This document shows positions 1-9,257 of a DNA stretch of 64,000 nucleotides, one piece after another. The notes beneath the pieces are model-generated. The model saw nothing but the letters and a program-made list of their open reading frames with translations. It made no database searches and was not told the origin of the DNA. A program made the translations under genes and the position numbers. Location: assembly GCA_910578185.1 (NCBI GenBank), contig CAJTPN010000010.1:1-64000 (forward strand). Direction: 5' to 3'. This DNA is from an uncultured Acetatifactor sp. (lineage in GTDB: Bacteria; Bacillota; Clostridia; Lachnospirales; Lachnospiraceae). Each line of letters starts with the position of its first letter. Position 1 is the first letter of the stretch.

Positions 1-37
1 TAACAAAGTGAAAACGAAGAACGGAGGAAGAAAGCAG

Positions 38-956
38 ATGGAAGCAGCGGAAAGAGGCAGGCGGGAGAGCCGCAGACAGGATAAGGCTGTGCGGCATCGA
101 CGGATGCTGGGGATAAGAGCGGCAGTGGGGATTTTATGCGGCATGGTGCTGTGTGCGGTGCTGTCTGTCGGAAGCAGTATGTGCGTGCGGGCGGAAGAAA
201 TTATGGCGCTCAGCGGGACGTTTGGGAAAAATGGCGGATTGCGCTGGGTGATGGATGAAGGGACAAAGACGATTACGATCAGCGGACAGGATGAGGTGGA
301 GATGTCATCGGGAGCTTCACAGGCAAATGCATTTTTTAATCCAAATGTGGAATACATAAAATTTGACAGCTGTAAGATGAGTGGTTCAATGGGAAGGCTC
401 TTTGCAAGTTTGGCCCATCTAAAAGGAATTGATTTTAATGGTCTGGACACGGGAAGCGTGACAAACATGGGTGATATGTTTTCCGGCTGCAGCGGCCTGA
501 CAGTACTGCACACGCCGGTATTTATGGGAGATTCTTTTAATGCATGGCTGCCTGCGGAATATTATGATTTGGATGCATATAAGAATCAGGGAGTACTGGT
601 ACGAAAACGGAGTGCGCCAGGGCTGGCGTCCCGACGACCCTTTCTATCGGGGCAAGGAAATCTACGATCCTGAGAGCGGTGCGTGGTACTGGCTGGACAA
701 TGTGCAGCAGGGAGCAAAGGCCGTATCCAAGGATGTATATCAGGAATCAGAAGCAGGGCCGTGGGCGGAGCATGAGGACGGCACCGGGAAATGGGTGCGC
801 TACGACGCAGAAGGCCATATGGTAAAGGGCTGGGATGTCACTGAAAAGGGAACCTATTATTTTGACCTGACCTACGGCACCATGGCAAGAGGGCTTGTCA
901 CCATAGACGGAACGGAATACCGTTTTGACGATGTATCGGGTATTCTGATTCGTTGA
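38..956 (+). pseudogene. BspA-like surface protein, frameshifted
   Basis: Two overlapping reading frames together make one recognisable surface protein. The first frame (ATG at 38, preceded by GGAGGA at 23-28) gives a basic N-terminus, a hydrophobic signal segment ending near CVRAEE, and a DUF285/BspA-type leucine-rich stretch (GSVTNMGDMFSGCSGLT). The second frame continues with aromatic cell-wall-binding-like repeats (EYWYENGVRQGW, GAWYWLDNV, KGTYYFDLTYG) to a stop at 956. Dropping one G from the GGG at 589-591 fuses them as ...AYKNQ-EYWYENG..., so a one-base insertion is the simplest explanation. A GTG at 8 would extend the N-terminus but has no ribosome binding site. The likely role is adhesion or wall anchoring. 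It could be a true pseudogene, a phase-variable gene or a sequencing error. Confidence 0.75.
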
Positions 957-1010
957 GATGATGGCAGCAAAGCGGAAAATATAAATAGAGAGCATTGAAT
1001 ATTATTCGGG

Positions 1011-1044
1011 AAAACACCTTTCCATTTTGGATGGGTGTTTTTCT
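1011..1044 (+). terminator. Intrinsic terminator after the surface-protein gene
   Basis: AAAACACC at 1011-1018 pairs with GGTGTTTT at 1034-1041, with an inner TCCA/TGGA pairing, and ends in a T-rich tail. It lies 55 bases after the stop of the surface-protein gene. Confidence 0.75.
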
Positions 1045-1112
1045 TGCTGTGTCATAAAGGGGTGGGGTACGGATATTTTTCTGAACTGGTTAAACTGTCG
1101 ATCCCGGTCATG

Positions 1113-1137
1113 AACGGCGCATAAATGCGCCGCCGTT
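1113..1137. other. Inverted repeat with two alternative pairings
   Basis: GGCGCAT-AA-ATGCGCC (1116-1131) is a perfect inverted repeat nested in AACGGCG/CGCCGTT (1113-1119 and 1131-1137). It sits in the 425-base gap before the ABC transporter genes, which otherwise holds only a terminator and a promoter. No coding region is supported in this gap. Confidence 0.45.
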
Positions 1138-1268
1138 GACAGCTCCGCCCGTTCATTTCGTCCTTGTATGTGCCCGGTTTTTCAGGTGGTTCCGGCAGGG
1201 GCTGTGTTTGCGGATGATCTGAGAGGTATTTTTTGTGTTTTGTGTACATCAGCAGTTAAAAGAGGACA

Positions 1269-1297
1269 TTGACCTATCCAGGACAGTGGTTTATAAT
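1269..1297 (+). promoter_or_regulatory. Sigma-A promoter for the ABC transporter pair
   Basis: TTGACC (1269-1274), a 17-base spacer and TATAAT (1292-1297). Transcription would begin near 1304, leaving a leader of about 77 bases before the ATG at 1381. Confidence 0.8.
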
Positions 1298-1380
1298 AGA
1301 AAAAAATGGATTTGATAAAAAGTCGGATTGCGGCGAAAGATTTCAGATTCGTGAAAAGACGGAAAATGTGAGGATTGATC

Positions 1381-3651
1381 ATGTCGGAGCTTTTGAAGCT
1401 GGAAAACATTTCAAAATATTATACGTCGGGCCAGTCCGTTGTGATGGGATTACAAAATGTGAGTCTATCTTTTTCGGCAGGTGAATTTGTTGCCGTGACA
1501 GGTGAGAGCGGGAGCGGAAAGTCCACTCTGGCCAAGGTTATAGCAGGTATCCTGCCCTACGAGAGCGGGGAGATGACCGTGGAGGGAAAGCCAACTTCTC
1601 ATTACGGTCAGCCGGACTGGGAGCTTTATCGTTGCGGCAGGATCAGTTTTATCTCCCAAAGTTATGATATATTACCCGGCTGCAGCGTGTTTAAGAACGT
1701 GGTCAGCGCATTGGTTTTGACCGGAATGGAGAGTGCAAGGGCTGCGGAAGCGGCGGAAGAGATTCTCAACCGGGTGGATTTGCTGGGGCAAAAGAACAGG
1801 AAAGCGGCAAAACTTTCCAGCGGACAAAAGCAGAGACTTTCCATTGCAAGAGCGCTGGCAAAGCCGGCGCCTATTTTAATAGCGGACGAACCTACGGGAA
1901 ACCTGGATCCGGAAAACAGTGCAAAGATTATCGGACTGTTGGCTGATGCGGCCAAAGAACGTCTGGTGATTATGGTGACCCATGATTTTGAAGAGGTAAA
2001 GGCTCATGTGACCCGACAAATCTGTATTCGGGAGGGAGTGGTGGCGTCGGATTTGTGTCTGCGCCAGGAATGTGAAGTGGCGGCGCCGATGTCTGTGGAT
2101 AGAAAAGAAAACAGAGGATTGAGCTTCTACACGGCATGGCTTCAGATGGAATCAAGGCCCATATGGTCGTTTATTATGCTGCTGTTCTTTGCGCTGACTG
2201 CATTTGCCATGTTTGTATTTCTGGGGACTTTCGTAGCAAATGTGGATGACAGTTTTACCAGGCTGTATGATACGTCCGCTTTCCCCAACGGTGACAGCCG
2301 CAGGATTGTGGTAATGAGGCAGGATGGGGAGGAATTGCTCCAGGAGGATCTGGAAGTTCTTAAGGGACTGGAAAATGTGGTGGAACTGGAGCGGTTTGGG
2401 CTTTTATCCGACATCAATTATTACTATCGGGAAGATCAGGATTATTTTTACCATTATATCCCCAAACATGATCAGGCGGGAAATCCTACCGGAGAGATCG
2501 AGATCACGATTACACTGGGAGAGCCGGAGCTGTTTCTGCGGACGATTCCCTATGGGATGGATACGGAAAGCTTTTTGACTGGGGGGCGGCTTCCGGAAAA
2601 TATGTATGAAGTGGTGGCACATGGGGATGAAAGTCTGATCGGAACAAAGATGCAGGTATTGGTTTCGGACAATAAAAAATGGGCGCCGGGAAGTTATATT
2701 CGGCTCAACGTGACTGTTGTGGGCGTTACGGACAGAGAGGGCAATTTGTTTTTTGACAGTCAGCTGGGCAGGGTATTTATGAGTGAAACTGAGTTAGGGC
2801 GTCTCATTGCGCCGGTATATTCTTTGGATTTTTTGGAAGATCTGATGATTGAGGGGGACTCACTGGAAGGAAGATTTTTATGCAGCCAGGGGATTTATCA
2901 GGAAATCTGGACCATCGTTTGGCTGGAACAGGGAAGGGACAGTGATATCAGCATGAATCAGCTGATCAGAGAAAAGGAATTCCCTTTTTGCTATTATGAA
3001 GATCCCGATCAGAAAATAATGTTAAAGGCATACGGTGTTCATAATTCCACCTATATCAATTTTATAATGGTAGAACCGGAAGTCTTTGAACGGATCACAC
3101 CCGAACTTTTTGGAAACGAGATAGCGCTGACCATCAAAGATTATGCATATACCGACAGGGTGCTGCAGAAAATTTATGATCTCGGATATTCAGCGATTTC
3201 TCCATACAGGCTGGGAACGACGAAACAGGATCCCAAACTTGCGGCGGAGCGTCTGGCAACATTAAAGATTTGTATCCTTGCGGCTTTGGCAGTGTTTTTG
3301 CTGCAGATCGTTGTGATGAGGGCCATGTTTGGGATGGAAGAAGAGGAATTTCGACTGCTGGCGAATCTGGGACTGCGCTGTCGTATGGCGAAGCGGTCAG
3401 TTCTGTGGCAGATTTTGGCCTTTACCGCAGGAGGTCAGATTTTGGCCGTTGCCGTAATCTCTTTTTGTTGTTATCTGGGGATAGAAAGGATCGTGTTTAT
3501 TTTAAAATATTTGCAGCCCAACGTAATTGTGCTGTTTATGATAATTCACCTGGCCACAGGGCTGCTGACTTCGCTGTGGATTCAGGCGGCGGTTGCCAGA
3601 CAGGTCTTTCCTTCCGGATTGCAGTATAGGGATCTGAAAATGAATGCGTAA
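1381..3651 (+). CDS. ABC transporter ATPase-permease fusion (MacB/FtsX type)
   Basis: A single chain joins an ABC ATPase to an FtsX-like permease. Walker A GESGSGKST is at about residues 41-49, the signature SSGQKQR near 146, and Walker B PILIADEPTGNLD near 164. One membrane helix lies at about 264-285, then a large extracytoplasmic region, then three helices near 631-650, 676-703 and 716-738. This is the MacB/LolCDE topology, used for lipid, peptide or antibiotic export by mechanical transmission rather than import. The start at ATG 1381 follows GAGG with a seven-base gap; an upstream TTG at 1375 is less likely. The next gene overlaps its stop and encodes a second fusion, so the two may form a heterodimer. 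No MacA-like adaptor is nearby. The substrate is unknown. Confidence 0.85.
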   Translation: MSELLKLENISKYYTSGQSVVMGLQNVSLSFSAGEFVAVTGESGSGKSTLAKVIAGILPYESGEMTVEGKPTSHYGQPDWELYRCGRISFISQSYDILPGCSVFKNVVSALVLTGMESARAAEAAEEILNRVDLLGQKNRKAAKLSSGQKQRLSIARALAKPAPILIADEPTGNLDPENSAKIIGLLADAAKERLVIMVTHDFEEVKAHVTRQICIREGVVASDLCLRQECEVAAPMSVDRKENRGLSFYTAWLQMESRPIWSFIMLLFFALTAFAMFVFLGTFVANVDDSFTRLYDTSAFPNGDSRRIVVMRQDGEELLQEDLEVLKGLENVVELERFGLLSDINYYYREDQDYFYHYIPKHDQAGNPTGEIEITITLGEPELFLRTIPYGMDTESFLTGGRLPENMYEVVAHGDESLIGTKMQVLVSDNKKWAPGSYIRLNVTVVGVTDREGNLFFDSQLGRVFMSETELGRLIAPVYSLDFLEDLMIEGDSLEGRFLCSQGIYQEIWTIVWLEQGRDSDISMNQLIREKEFPFCYYEDPDQKIMLKAYGVHNSTYINFIMVEPEVFERITPELFGNEIALTIKDYAYTDRVLQKIYDLGYSAISPYRLGTTKQDPKLAAERLATLKICILAALAVFLLQIVVMRAMFGMEEEEFRLLANLGLRCRMAKRSVLWQILAFTAGGQILAVAVISFCCYLGIERIVFILKYLQPNVIVLFMIIHLATGLLTSLWIQAAVARQVFPSGLQYRDLKMNA

Positions 3652-6160
3652 AGGATTTGATAAAAAGGAAACGGAACTGGAAAAGTATATGATAACAATC
3701 AGTAATCTCAATAAAACATATGACCGGAAAAGCAGGCATGAAAATCATGTGCTGCGGAATGTGTCACTCACGCTTCCCGATACGGGCTTCGTCTGCATCA
3801 TAGGTGCTTCCGGCTGCGGAAAGACAAGTCTTTTGAACGTAGTGGGAGGCTTGGATACCTTTGACAGCGGCACGATCTCTGTGGGGAACATGTCCGTGTC
3901 CAAACCGGGAAGCCGCAGATATGAACAGGAGAGAAATAACAGCTTCAGCTATATTTTTCAAAATTATTATCTTCTGTCCGATCACAGTGTGGCGTATAAT
4001 GTCTATCTCGGTCTGCATGCGCTGGCTCTTACCCATGGGGAGAGGTTGGAAAGGGTCAGAGAAGCTCTGGAGGCGGTGAATATGTCCCGATATGCCGGGC
4101 GCATCGTGGGAGAGTTGTCCGGTGGGCAGCAACAGAGAGTGGCGATTGCCAGGGCGCTGGCCAGGCGGCCCAGAGTGATCTTTGCAGATGAACCCACGGG
4201 AAACCTGGACGAGGAAAACACTTTGAATATCTGCACCATCCTTCGAAGGGTTTCAAAGACAAGTCTGGTGGTTATGGTCACACATGAGGAACGCATTGCC
4301 AATTTCTTTGCGGACAGGATTATTACCCTGGGAGAAGGAAAGGTAGTAGAGGACGTGGAGTCCTGGCAGCGGGAGAAGCTTGCCGCCGGCTCAGGCAACG
4401 CGCTGTATACGGAGGATTATACATCTTCGGAGTATTCTTCCGGGGATGTCCATATCCGTGTGCTGACGGAGGAGAATGCCGAACCTGTGCGGCTTACCAT
4501 CGCCGTTTTGAAAAACAAAATAGTGATCAAGACAGACGACGGCCGCGGGGTGAGCTGCTCTAAAAATGAGGAAGCGCCGTTTGTGAAAGAAGGGAAATCT
4601 CCGGTGCTTACACTGGAATCCATGGACAATGCTCCACAGGGAGAGGAAGTGTTTTTGACGGAACAGGGAGAAAATGCGCCGGCAAGGGCAGGAGCAGGCT
4701 TCCCCTTGGTCATGATGCTGCAGGAGGCCTCCAGACTGCTTCGGGGTAAGGGAATCCGCCAGGTTGGCACTTTGTTGTTTCTTGTGGCAATGACAGTGCT
4801 TATGATGCTGGTGATTGGGGATTATCTGACGATTTCTTCCATAGATCCCAGGGATTTTGTAACCAGGGATTCTCATGTGATAGAGCTCAGTGTGGAACGT
4901 GGAGAAGAGCTGGATCCCAAGCTGCCGGGCGGCGTAGTTTCCCTTATGCCGGAATTTTTGGATAAACTGATTGCCTCAGAAGTGGATTTGGATCTGCTTC
5001 CCTATGTGACAGCCACAAAGGCAAGCTTTACATTTCATACCTTTCCGCAGGTGTCTGAAATTTCCGTCAATCTGGAAAATTTTAGCTATGCGCCATTGGA
5101 TAGGCTGGATGAAAGTACGCTCATATACGGCAGAATGCCGGAAAATTGTGAAGAAATTGTAGTGGATCGCTGGGTATTGGAGCAAGCGATCGGTCAGGAC
5201 GGTATATTACAGAATAATATTGTAAATATACAACAGCTTTTGGGGATTGAGCTGGATTATTTTAGGAAAAATTTATCTACGGAAATTGTCGGAATCTGTG
5301 ACAGCAATAATCCCACCATATATATGTCACAGGCGGCGCTGATCTCCGTTGGAAATATGGGAACCGAGGTGGTGGGATATTCGGAATTTATTTCCAGGTA
5401 CCCGGAAGCGTATGGGGGGGAAGCTTTGACGGGTGACCAATGCATTGTGGTGGTAAACAATGCGGGGCCCGCATACAAAAATAAAATCGGCTCTATTTTT
5501 GTAACCAACAGCACTCAGGTATTTAGAATCATAGATGCGGTTGAATCGGAAACCCATGCCAGTATCGTGGTGGCAGATGAGACACTGGATGGTATGATGC
5601 GCTCCATGTATAATTTGGATTATTGCTTTTATACGCAGGATAAGAAGGGGTTGAGCAGTTCCATTTCGGAGATCATGGAGAGGGATTATAAAGGGCTTAT
5701 TATCTACCGGATTAAGGATGTCTACGGAGATAACTGGGAAGCTTACAGGGAAGCGGCCTCGCTGAAGGCGGACGCCCGGACCATTGTCACCATTACTCTC
5801 ATTGTACTGTCCATGGTAATGTTGTATTTGCTTCAGCGATCTTTGGTTCAGCAGCGCATTGGTATGGTGGCAGTATACCGTTTGCTGGGCATTCCCGGGC
5901 GGAAGTTAACGGGAATTCTTGCAATGGAGAGTCTGCTACTATCTTTTGTAAGTGTACTTCCTGCGGCGGCGGTGACATGGATTGCGGTGGTGGTTCTGAA
6001 TTTGCTGACGGATCTTGGATTTTCCATGATTCTGCCCTGGCAGGCGGGGGTGCTGGTATGGATTGCCATTACATTGTATTACCTGCTGATATCCCTGCTT
6101 CCGGTGAGCCGGCTTTTAAGGCTTCCGCCTGCAAGGCTGGCGGCGAAATATGATATTTAG
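3644..6160 (+). CDS. Second ABC transporter ATPase-permease fusion
   Basis: This has the same layout as its upstream neighbour but is longer. The N-terminal ATPase has Walker A GASGCGKTS (about 54-62), signature LSGGQQQR (about 158) and Walker B VIFADEPTGNLD (about 178). A roughly 120-residue linker follows, then a helix near 376-397, a large outer domain and three C-terminal helices (about 713-734, 756-787 and 803-826). The chosen ATG overlaps the previous stop by eight bases, which suggests translational coupling; ATG 3689 (MITISNLNKTY) matches the usual family start better and is an alternative. Both ATPases keep complete catalytic motifs, so each could hydrolyse ATP. Export of a lipid or peptide is inferred from the MacB family; the substrate cannot be read from sequence. 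Confidence 0.83.
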   Translation: MRKGFDKKETELEKYMITISNLNKTYDRKSRHENHVLRNVSLTLPDTGFVCIIGASGCGKTSLLNVVGGLDTFDSGTISVGNMSVSKPGSRRYEQERNNSFSYIFQNYYLLSDHSVAYNVYLGLHALALTHGERLERVREALEAVNMSRYAGRIVGELSGGQQQRVAIARALARRPRVIFADEPTGNLDEENTLNICTILRRVSKTSLVVMVTHEERIANFFADRIITLGEGKVVEDVESWQREKLAAGSGNALYTEDYTSSEYSSGDVHIRVLTEENAEPVRLTIAVLKNKIVIKTDDGRGVSCSKNEEAPFVKEGKSPVLTLESMDNAPQGEEVFLTEQGENAPARAGAGFPLVMMLQEASRLLRGKGIRQVGTLLFLVAMTVLMMLVIGDYLTISSIDPRDFVTRDSHVIELSVERGEELDPKLPGGVVSLMPEFLDKLIASEVDLDLLPYVTATKASFTFHTFPQVSEISVNLENFSYAPLDRLDESTLIYGRMPENCEEIVVDRWVLEQAIGQDGILQNNIVNIQQLLGIELDYFRKNLSTEIVGICDSNNPTIYMSQAALISVGNMGTEVVGYSEFISRYPEAYGGEALTGDQCIVVVNNAGPAYKNKIGSIFVTNSTQVFRIIDAVESETHASIVVADETLDGMMRSMYNLDYCFYTQDKKGLSSSISEIMERDYKGLIIYRIKDVYGDNWEAYREAASLKADARTIVTITLIVLSMVMLYLLQRSLVQQRIGMVAVYRLLGIPGRKLTGILAMESLLLSFVSVLPAAAVTWIAVVVLNLLTDLGFSMILPWQAGVLVWIAITLYYLLISLLPVSRLLRLPPARLAAKYDI

Positions 6161-6178
6161 GGCCTTTGGATAGTCCTG

Positions 6179-6203
6179 CGGCAGAACGGAAAGCCGTCTG
6201 CCG
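6179..6203 (+). other. Intercistronic hairpin
   Basis: CGGCAG-A-ACGG-AAAG-CCGT-CTGCCG folds into a stem of 10 pairs with one bulged A. It lies 18 bases after the ABC gene and has no T-run, so it looks more like an mRNA processing or stabilising structure than a terminator. Confidence 0.4.
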
Positions 6204-6273
6204 GGGAGGATGTCATGGGAAGGTATTGGGTTCAGGCAGGTGGGGGCTTGTCGGGAAGGAAAAGTAAGCTTAA

Positions 6274-7539
6274 ATGAAGATAAAGATAAAGGATATGTCC
6301 CTGGAAGCGGCGTTGTCCCAGCCGGCGGAACTGCATTTGCGTCCCTTAAGGACAGGCAGGCTCATTCGGCTGTTGATGAAAAAGCTGTCGGCCGCTGACT
6401 TGAAAGCTACTAACTTTATCTGCCGCAGGATCGGTATGGAGAAGCTGGGCCAAAAGGAACCAGCATTGTTTCTCATGAATCATTCCAGCTTTATCGACCT
6501 GAAAATTGCCGCGACCATTCTTTATCCGCGACCGTTCCATATTGTGTGTACTTCCGATGGGTTTGTGGGGAAGAGATGGTTGATGCGTATGGCTGGCTGT
6601 ATTCCCACCAGGAAGTTTGTCACGGATATGGCGCTGGTCCGGGATATGATGTTTGCTCTGAAAAAGCTGGGCAGTTCCATACTTATGTATCCGGAGGCGA
6701 GTTACAGTTTTGACGGTACAGCCACGCCGCTGCCGGAAAGTATGGGAAAGTGCCTGAAACTTTTGGGAGTTCCGGTGGTAATGATCCGTACCTATGGCGC
6801 GTTTGCAAGGGATCCTCTGTACAATAATTTAAAGCTGCGCAAAGTGAATGTGTCTGCCGACATGGAATATCTGCTTTCACCGGAGGACATCCGAACAAAA
6901 AAAGTGGAGGAATTAAATGAAATATTAAAGAACAGATTTACCTTTGATAATTTTCGCTGGCAGCAGGAAAACAAAATCAGAATTGCCGAAGCATTTCGGG
7001 CAGACTGTCTCAACCGGGTCCTGTACAAATGTCCACACTGTATGGCGGAAGGAAAGATGCTTGGAAAGGGGATTCTGCTTACCTGCGGAAGCTGCGGTAA
7101 GAAATATGAATTGACGGAATATGGCACTATGAGGGCCATGGAGGGAGAGACGGAATTTGTCCATATTCCAGACTGGTACGGCTGGGAAAGGCGGTGTGTT
7201 CGAGAGGAATTGGAGAAGGGGGAATATTGTCTGGACATTCCTGTGGACATCTGCCTTATGGTGAATACAAAAAGTATTTGCAGGGTGGGAACGGGACGCC
7301 TGCGTCACACGGCGAAGGGATTTCACCTGACCGGATGTGAAGGCAGGTTGGATTATACGCAAAAACCCTCAGCGTCCTATAGTCTGTATTCGGACTACTA
7401 TTGGTATGAGGTGGGAGATATGATCTGCATTGGAAATGCGGAAGTACTGTACTACTGCTTCCCAAGGGAAGGAGGGGATGTGGTGGCAAAGACCAGACTT
7501 GCCGCGGAAGAACTCTACAAAATGACAAGGCATAAGTAA
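6274..7539 (+). CDS. PlsC-like acyltransferase with C-terminal zinc ribbon
   Basis: The N-terminal half is a lysophospholipid acyltransferase domain. It has the catalytic HX4D motif in NHSSFID (H70, D75) and the second conserved block YPEASYSFDGT (about 139-149), where PEAS replaces the usual PEGTR. Such enzymes acylate lysophosphatidate or related glycerolipids at the inner membrane face. Unusually, a zinc-ribbon CPHC...CGSC (C253, C256, C271, C274) and about 150 further residues follow the enzyme domain, so the protein is 421 residues against about 200-250 for ordinary PlsC. No transmembrane helix is obvious. It follows the ABC pair by 113 bases on the same strand, which hints at a shared lipid-related role, but that link is inference. 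Confidence 0.75.
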   Translation: MKIKIKDMSLEAALSQPAELHLRPLRTGRLIRLLMKKLSAADLKATNFICRRIGMEKLGQKEPALFLMNHSSFIDLKIAATILYPRPFHIVCTSDGFVGKRWLMRMAGCIPTRKFVTDMALVRDMMFALKKLGSSILMYPEASYSFDGTATPLPESMGKCLKLLGVPVVMIRTYGAFARDPLYNNLKLRKVNVSADMEYLLSPEDIRTKKVEELNEILKNRFTFDNFRWQQENKIRIAEAFRADCLNRVLYKCPHCMAEGKMLGKGILLTCGSCGKKYELTEYGTMRAMEGETEFVHIPDWYGWERRCVREELEKGEYCLDIPVDICLMVNTKSICRVGTGRLRHTAKGFHLTGCEGRLDYTQKPSASYSLYSDYYWYEVGDMICIGNAEVLYYCFPREGGDVVAKTRLAAEELYKMTRHK

Positions 7540-7727
7540 GTGGGGGGCAGTGAACAATGCGCCGGGGCGCATGACGGAAATCCAAGTGAAATCCTCGCCG
7601 ACATCAAGCCTGACTGAGAGGTAGGGGATGTTTTCCAACATCATAAGAACTTTTTTGCCAAAACATAAATCATTACCGAATGAACTGACAGACTATTCAA
7701 GAGGTTGACTTTGTAACTATTAACCAG

Positions 7728-7743
7728 TAGTCATTCTTGACTA
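7728..7743. promoter_or_regulatory. Palindrome upstream of the GH28 gene
   Basis: TAGTCA-TTCT-TGACTA is a perfect inverted repeat 29 bases before the GH28 start codon. A TATACT lies at 7753-7758 but no well-spaced -35 is present. This suggests an operator. The 232-base gap around it holds no other clear feature. Confidence 0.4.
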
Positions 7744-7771
7744 CACCATTATTATACTAGGAGAATAAAAA

Positions 7772-8983
7772 ATGAATGAAAAGACAGAATTTTTCCCGGA
7801 TGGAACGCAGATCGACCAGTGGTTTTATCATACGGAAATTCCGCAGCTTGCGGATTTGGGAAAGCAGTACATTGTGACGGAGTATGGAATTAAAGATGAC
7901 GGAAAGGTATATACCAAAGAGTTTCAAGAGCTGATCGAATTGGTGGCTGCCCAGGGGGGCGGCGTGATTGTGGTACCTGCCGGAACTTATATGACAGGGG
8001 CTGTCAGGTTTGCCCAGGGAGTACATTTATACATAGCAGAGGACGGCGTGCTCAAGGGCAGTGATGATATTTCCGATTATCCGGTGTGTGAGACCCGCAT
8101 AGAAGGTGAGACATGTCAATATTTTGCCGCGCTGATCAATGTGGACCATGTAGACGGTTTTACCATGATGGGGCCGGGTACCATAGACGGGAATGGATTG
8201 CGCTCATGGAAGGCGTTCTGGCTGAGGCGCGCATGGAATCAAAAGTGTACTAATAAGGATGAACAAAGGCCGCGCCTGGTATATATTTCCAACAGCAAAA
8301 ATGTGCTGGTGGCGGGGCTTCGGCTCCATAATTCTCATTTTTGGACAAATCACATATATAAGTCGGATCATGTGAAATATATCAACTGCCATATTTTTTC
8401 ACCTGTGACGCCCGTAAAGGCGCCCAGCACGGATGCCATAGACATAGACGTATGTACGGATGTTCTTGTCAAGAACTGTTATATGGAAGTCAATGATGAT
8501 GCGGTGGTTTTGAAGGGAGGAAAGGGACCCTGGGCGGATGAAGCGCCGGAAAATGGTTCCAATGAAAGGATTATCATAGAGGATTGCCGCTATGGGTTCT
8601 GTCATGGATGTCTCACACTGGGATCGGAATCAATACATGACCGAAATGTGATCATGAGACGAATTCAAGTCTCCAATGCAAGCAATCTGCTTTGGTTTAA
8701 GCTGAGGCCGGATACGCCTCAACACTATGAATATATTTTAGTGGAAAATATTGAAGGTACCGTAAAGAATTTCTTAAATATCAATCCGTGGAAGCAGTTT
8801 TTTGATTTGAAGGGCCGCACCGATATGCCCGTGTCAAATGTGGAGCATATTACCATGCGGAATTGCAACTGCAAGTGCCAGACCTGTTATCATGTGACGC
8901 CCAATGAAGAGCAATATTGGCTTTTGGATTTTAAATTTGAGAATATTCATGTGGATGCGGAAGAAATGGGCTGTCAGCCATAA
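7772..8983 (+). CDS. Glycoside hydrolase family 28 (polygalacturonase-like)
   Basis: A parallel beta-helix pectinase. GH28 landmarks are visible: STDAIDID (S219-T220-D221, usual NTD), NDD (N241-D242-D243) and CHG (C277-H278-G279, usual GHG). The last motif, normally RIK, reads WFKLRPD here. The first and third motifs therefore deviate in flanking residues, but the aspartates and the histidine are kept. There is no signal peptide, so it should act in the cytoplasm on imported galacturonan or rhamnogalacturonan oligomers. The start follows AGGAG at 7759-7763. It lies 17 kb from the main pectin cluster. Altered motifs could mean a non-standard substrate. The C-terminus (VDAEEMGCQP) ends soon after the last beta-helix turns. 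Confidence 0.8.
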   Translation: MNEKTEFFPDGTQIDQWFYHTEIPQLADLGKQYIVTEYGIKDDGKVYTKEFQELIELVAAQGGGVIVVPAGTYMTGAVRFAQGVHLYIAEDGVLKGSDDISDYPVCETRIEGETCQYFAALINVDHVDGFTMMGPGTIDGNGLRSWKAFWLRRAWNQKCTNKDEQRPRLVYISNSKNVLVAGLRLHNSHFWTNHIYKSDHVKYINCHIFSPVTPVKAPSTDAIDIDVCTDVLVKNCYMEVNDDAVVLKGGKGPWADEAPENGSNERIIIEDCRYGFCHGCLTLGSESIHDRNVIMRRIQVSNASNLLWFKLRPDTPQHYEYILVENIEGTVKNFLNINPWKQFFDLKGRTDMPVSNVEHITMRNCNCKCQTCYHVTPNEEQYWLLDFKFENIHVDAEEMGCQP

Positions 8984-9257
8984 CGTAGGAGTGGCTGAAA
9001 CAGAGAATATAATGTGGGCTGTCAGCGGTTTATATGCAAAATATAAAAAAGTTTCACGGTGGTGTAATAAGAAATATTGCATATACTGATAGTAAGTATG
9101 ATTACTTTGAAAAGTTAGCCGCAGACAGAAAAATATGTTATGATGATCTTGGGAGTCCAATCCGGCAAATAGGGGGCTTGGGAAAAATGTTTGCCGGATG
9201 AACTTGTTTGAGGGGACTAAGCTGCGTGACAGCTGGTCTTTCGGAAAGGAATGAGCT

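Noticed and set aside
1052..1409. Small minus-strand frames in the gap before the ABC genes
   Set aside because: No ribosome binding site or domain; they overlap the promoter and start of the ABC transporter gene.
7737..7758. Promoter TTGACT...TATACT before the GH28 gene
   Set aside because: The spacer is only 10 bases and transcription would start at the ribosome binding site.
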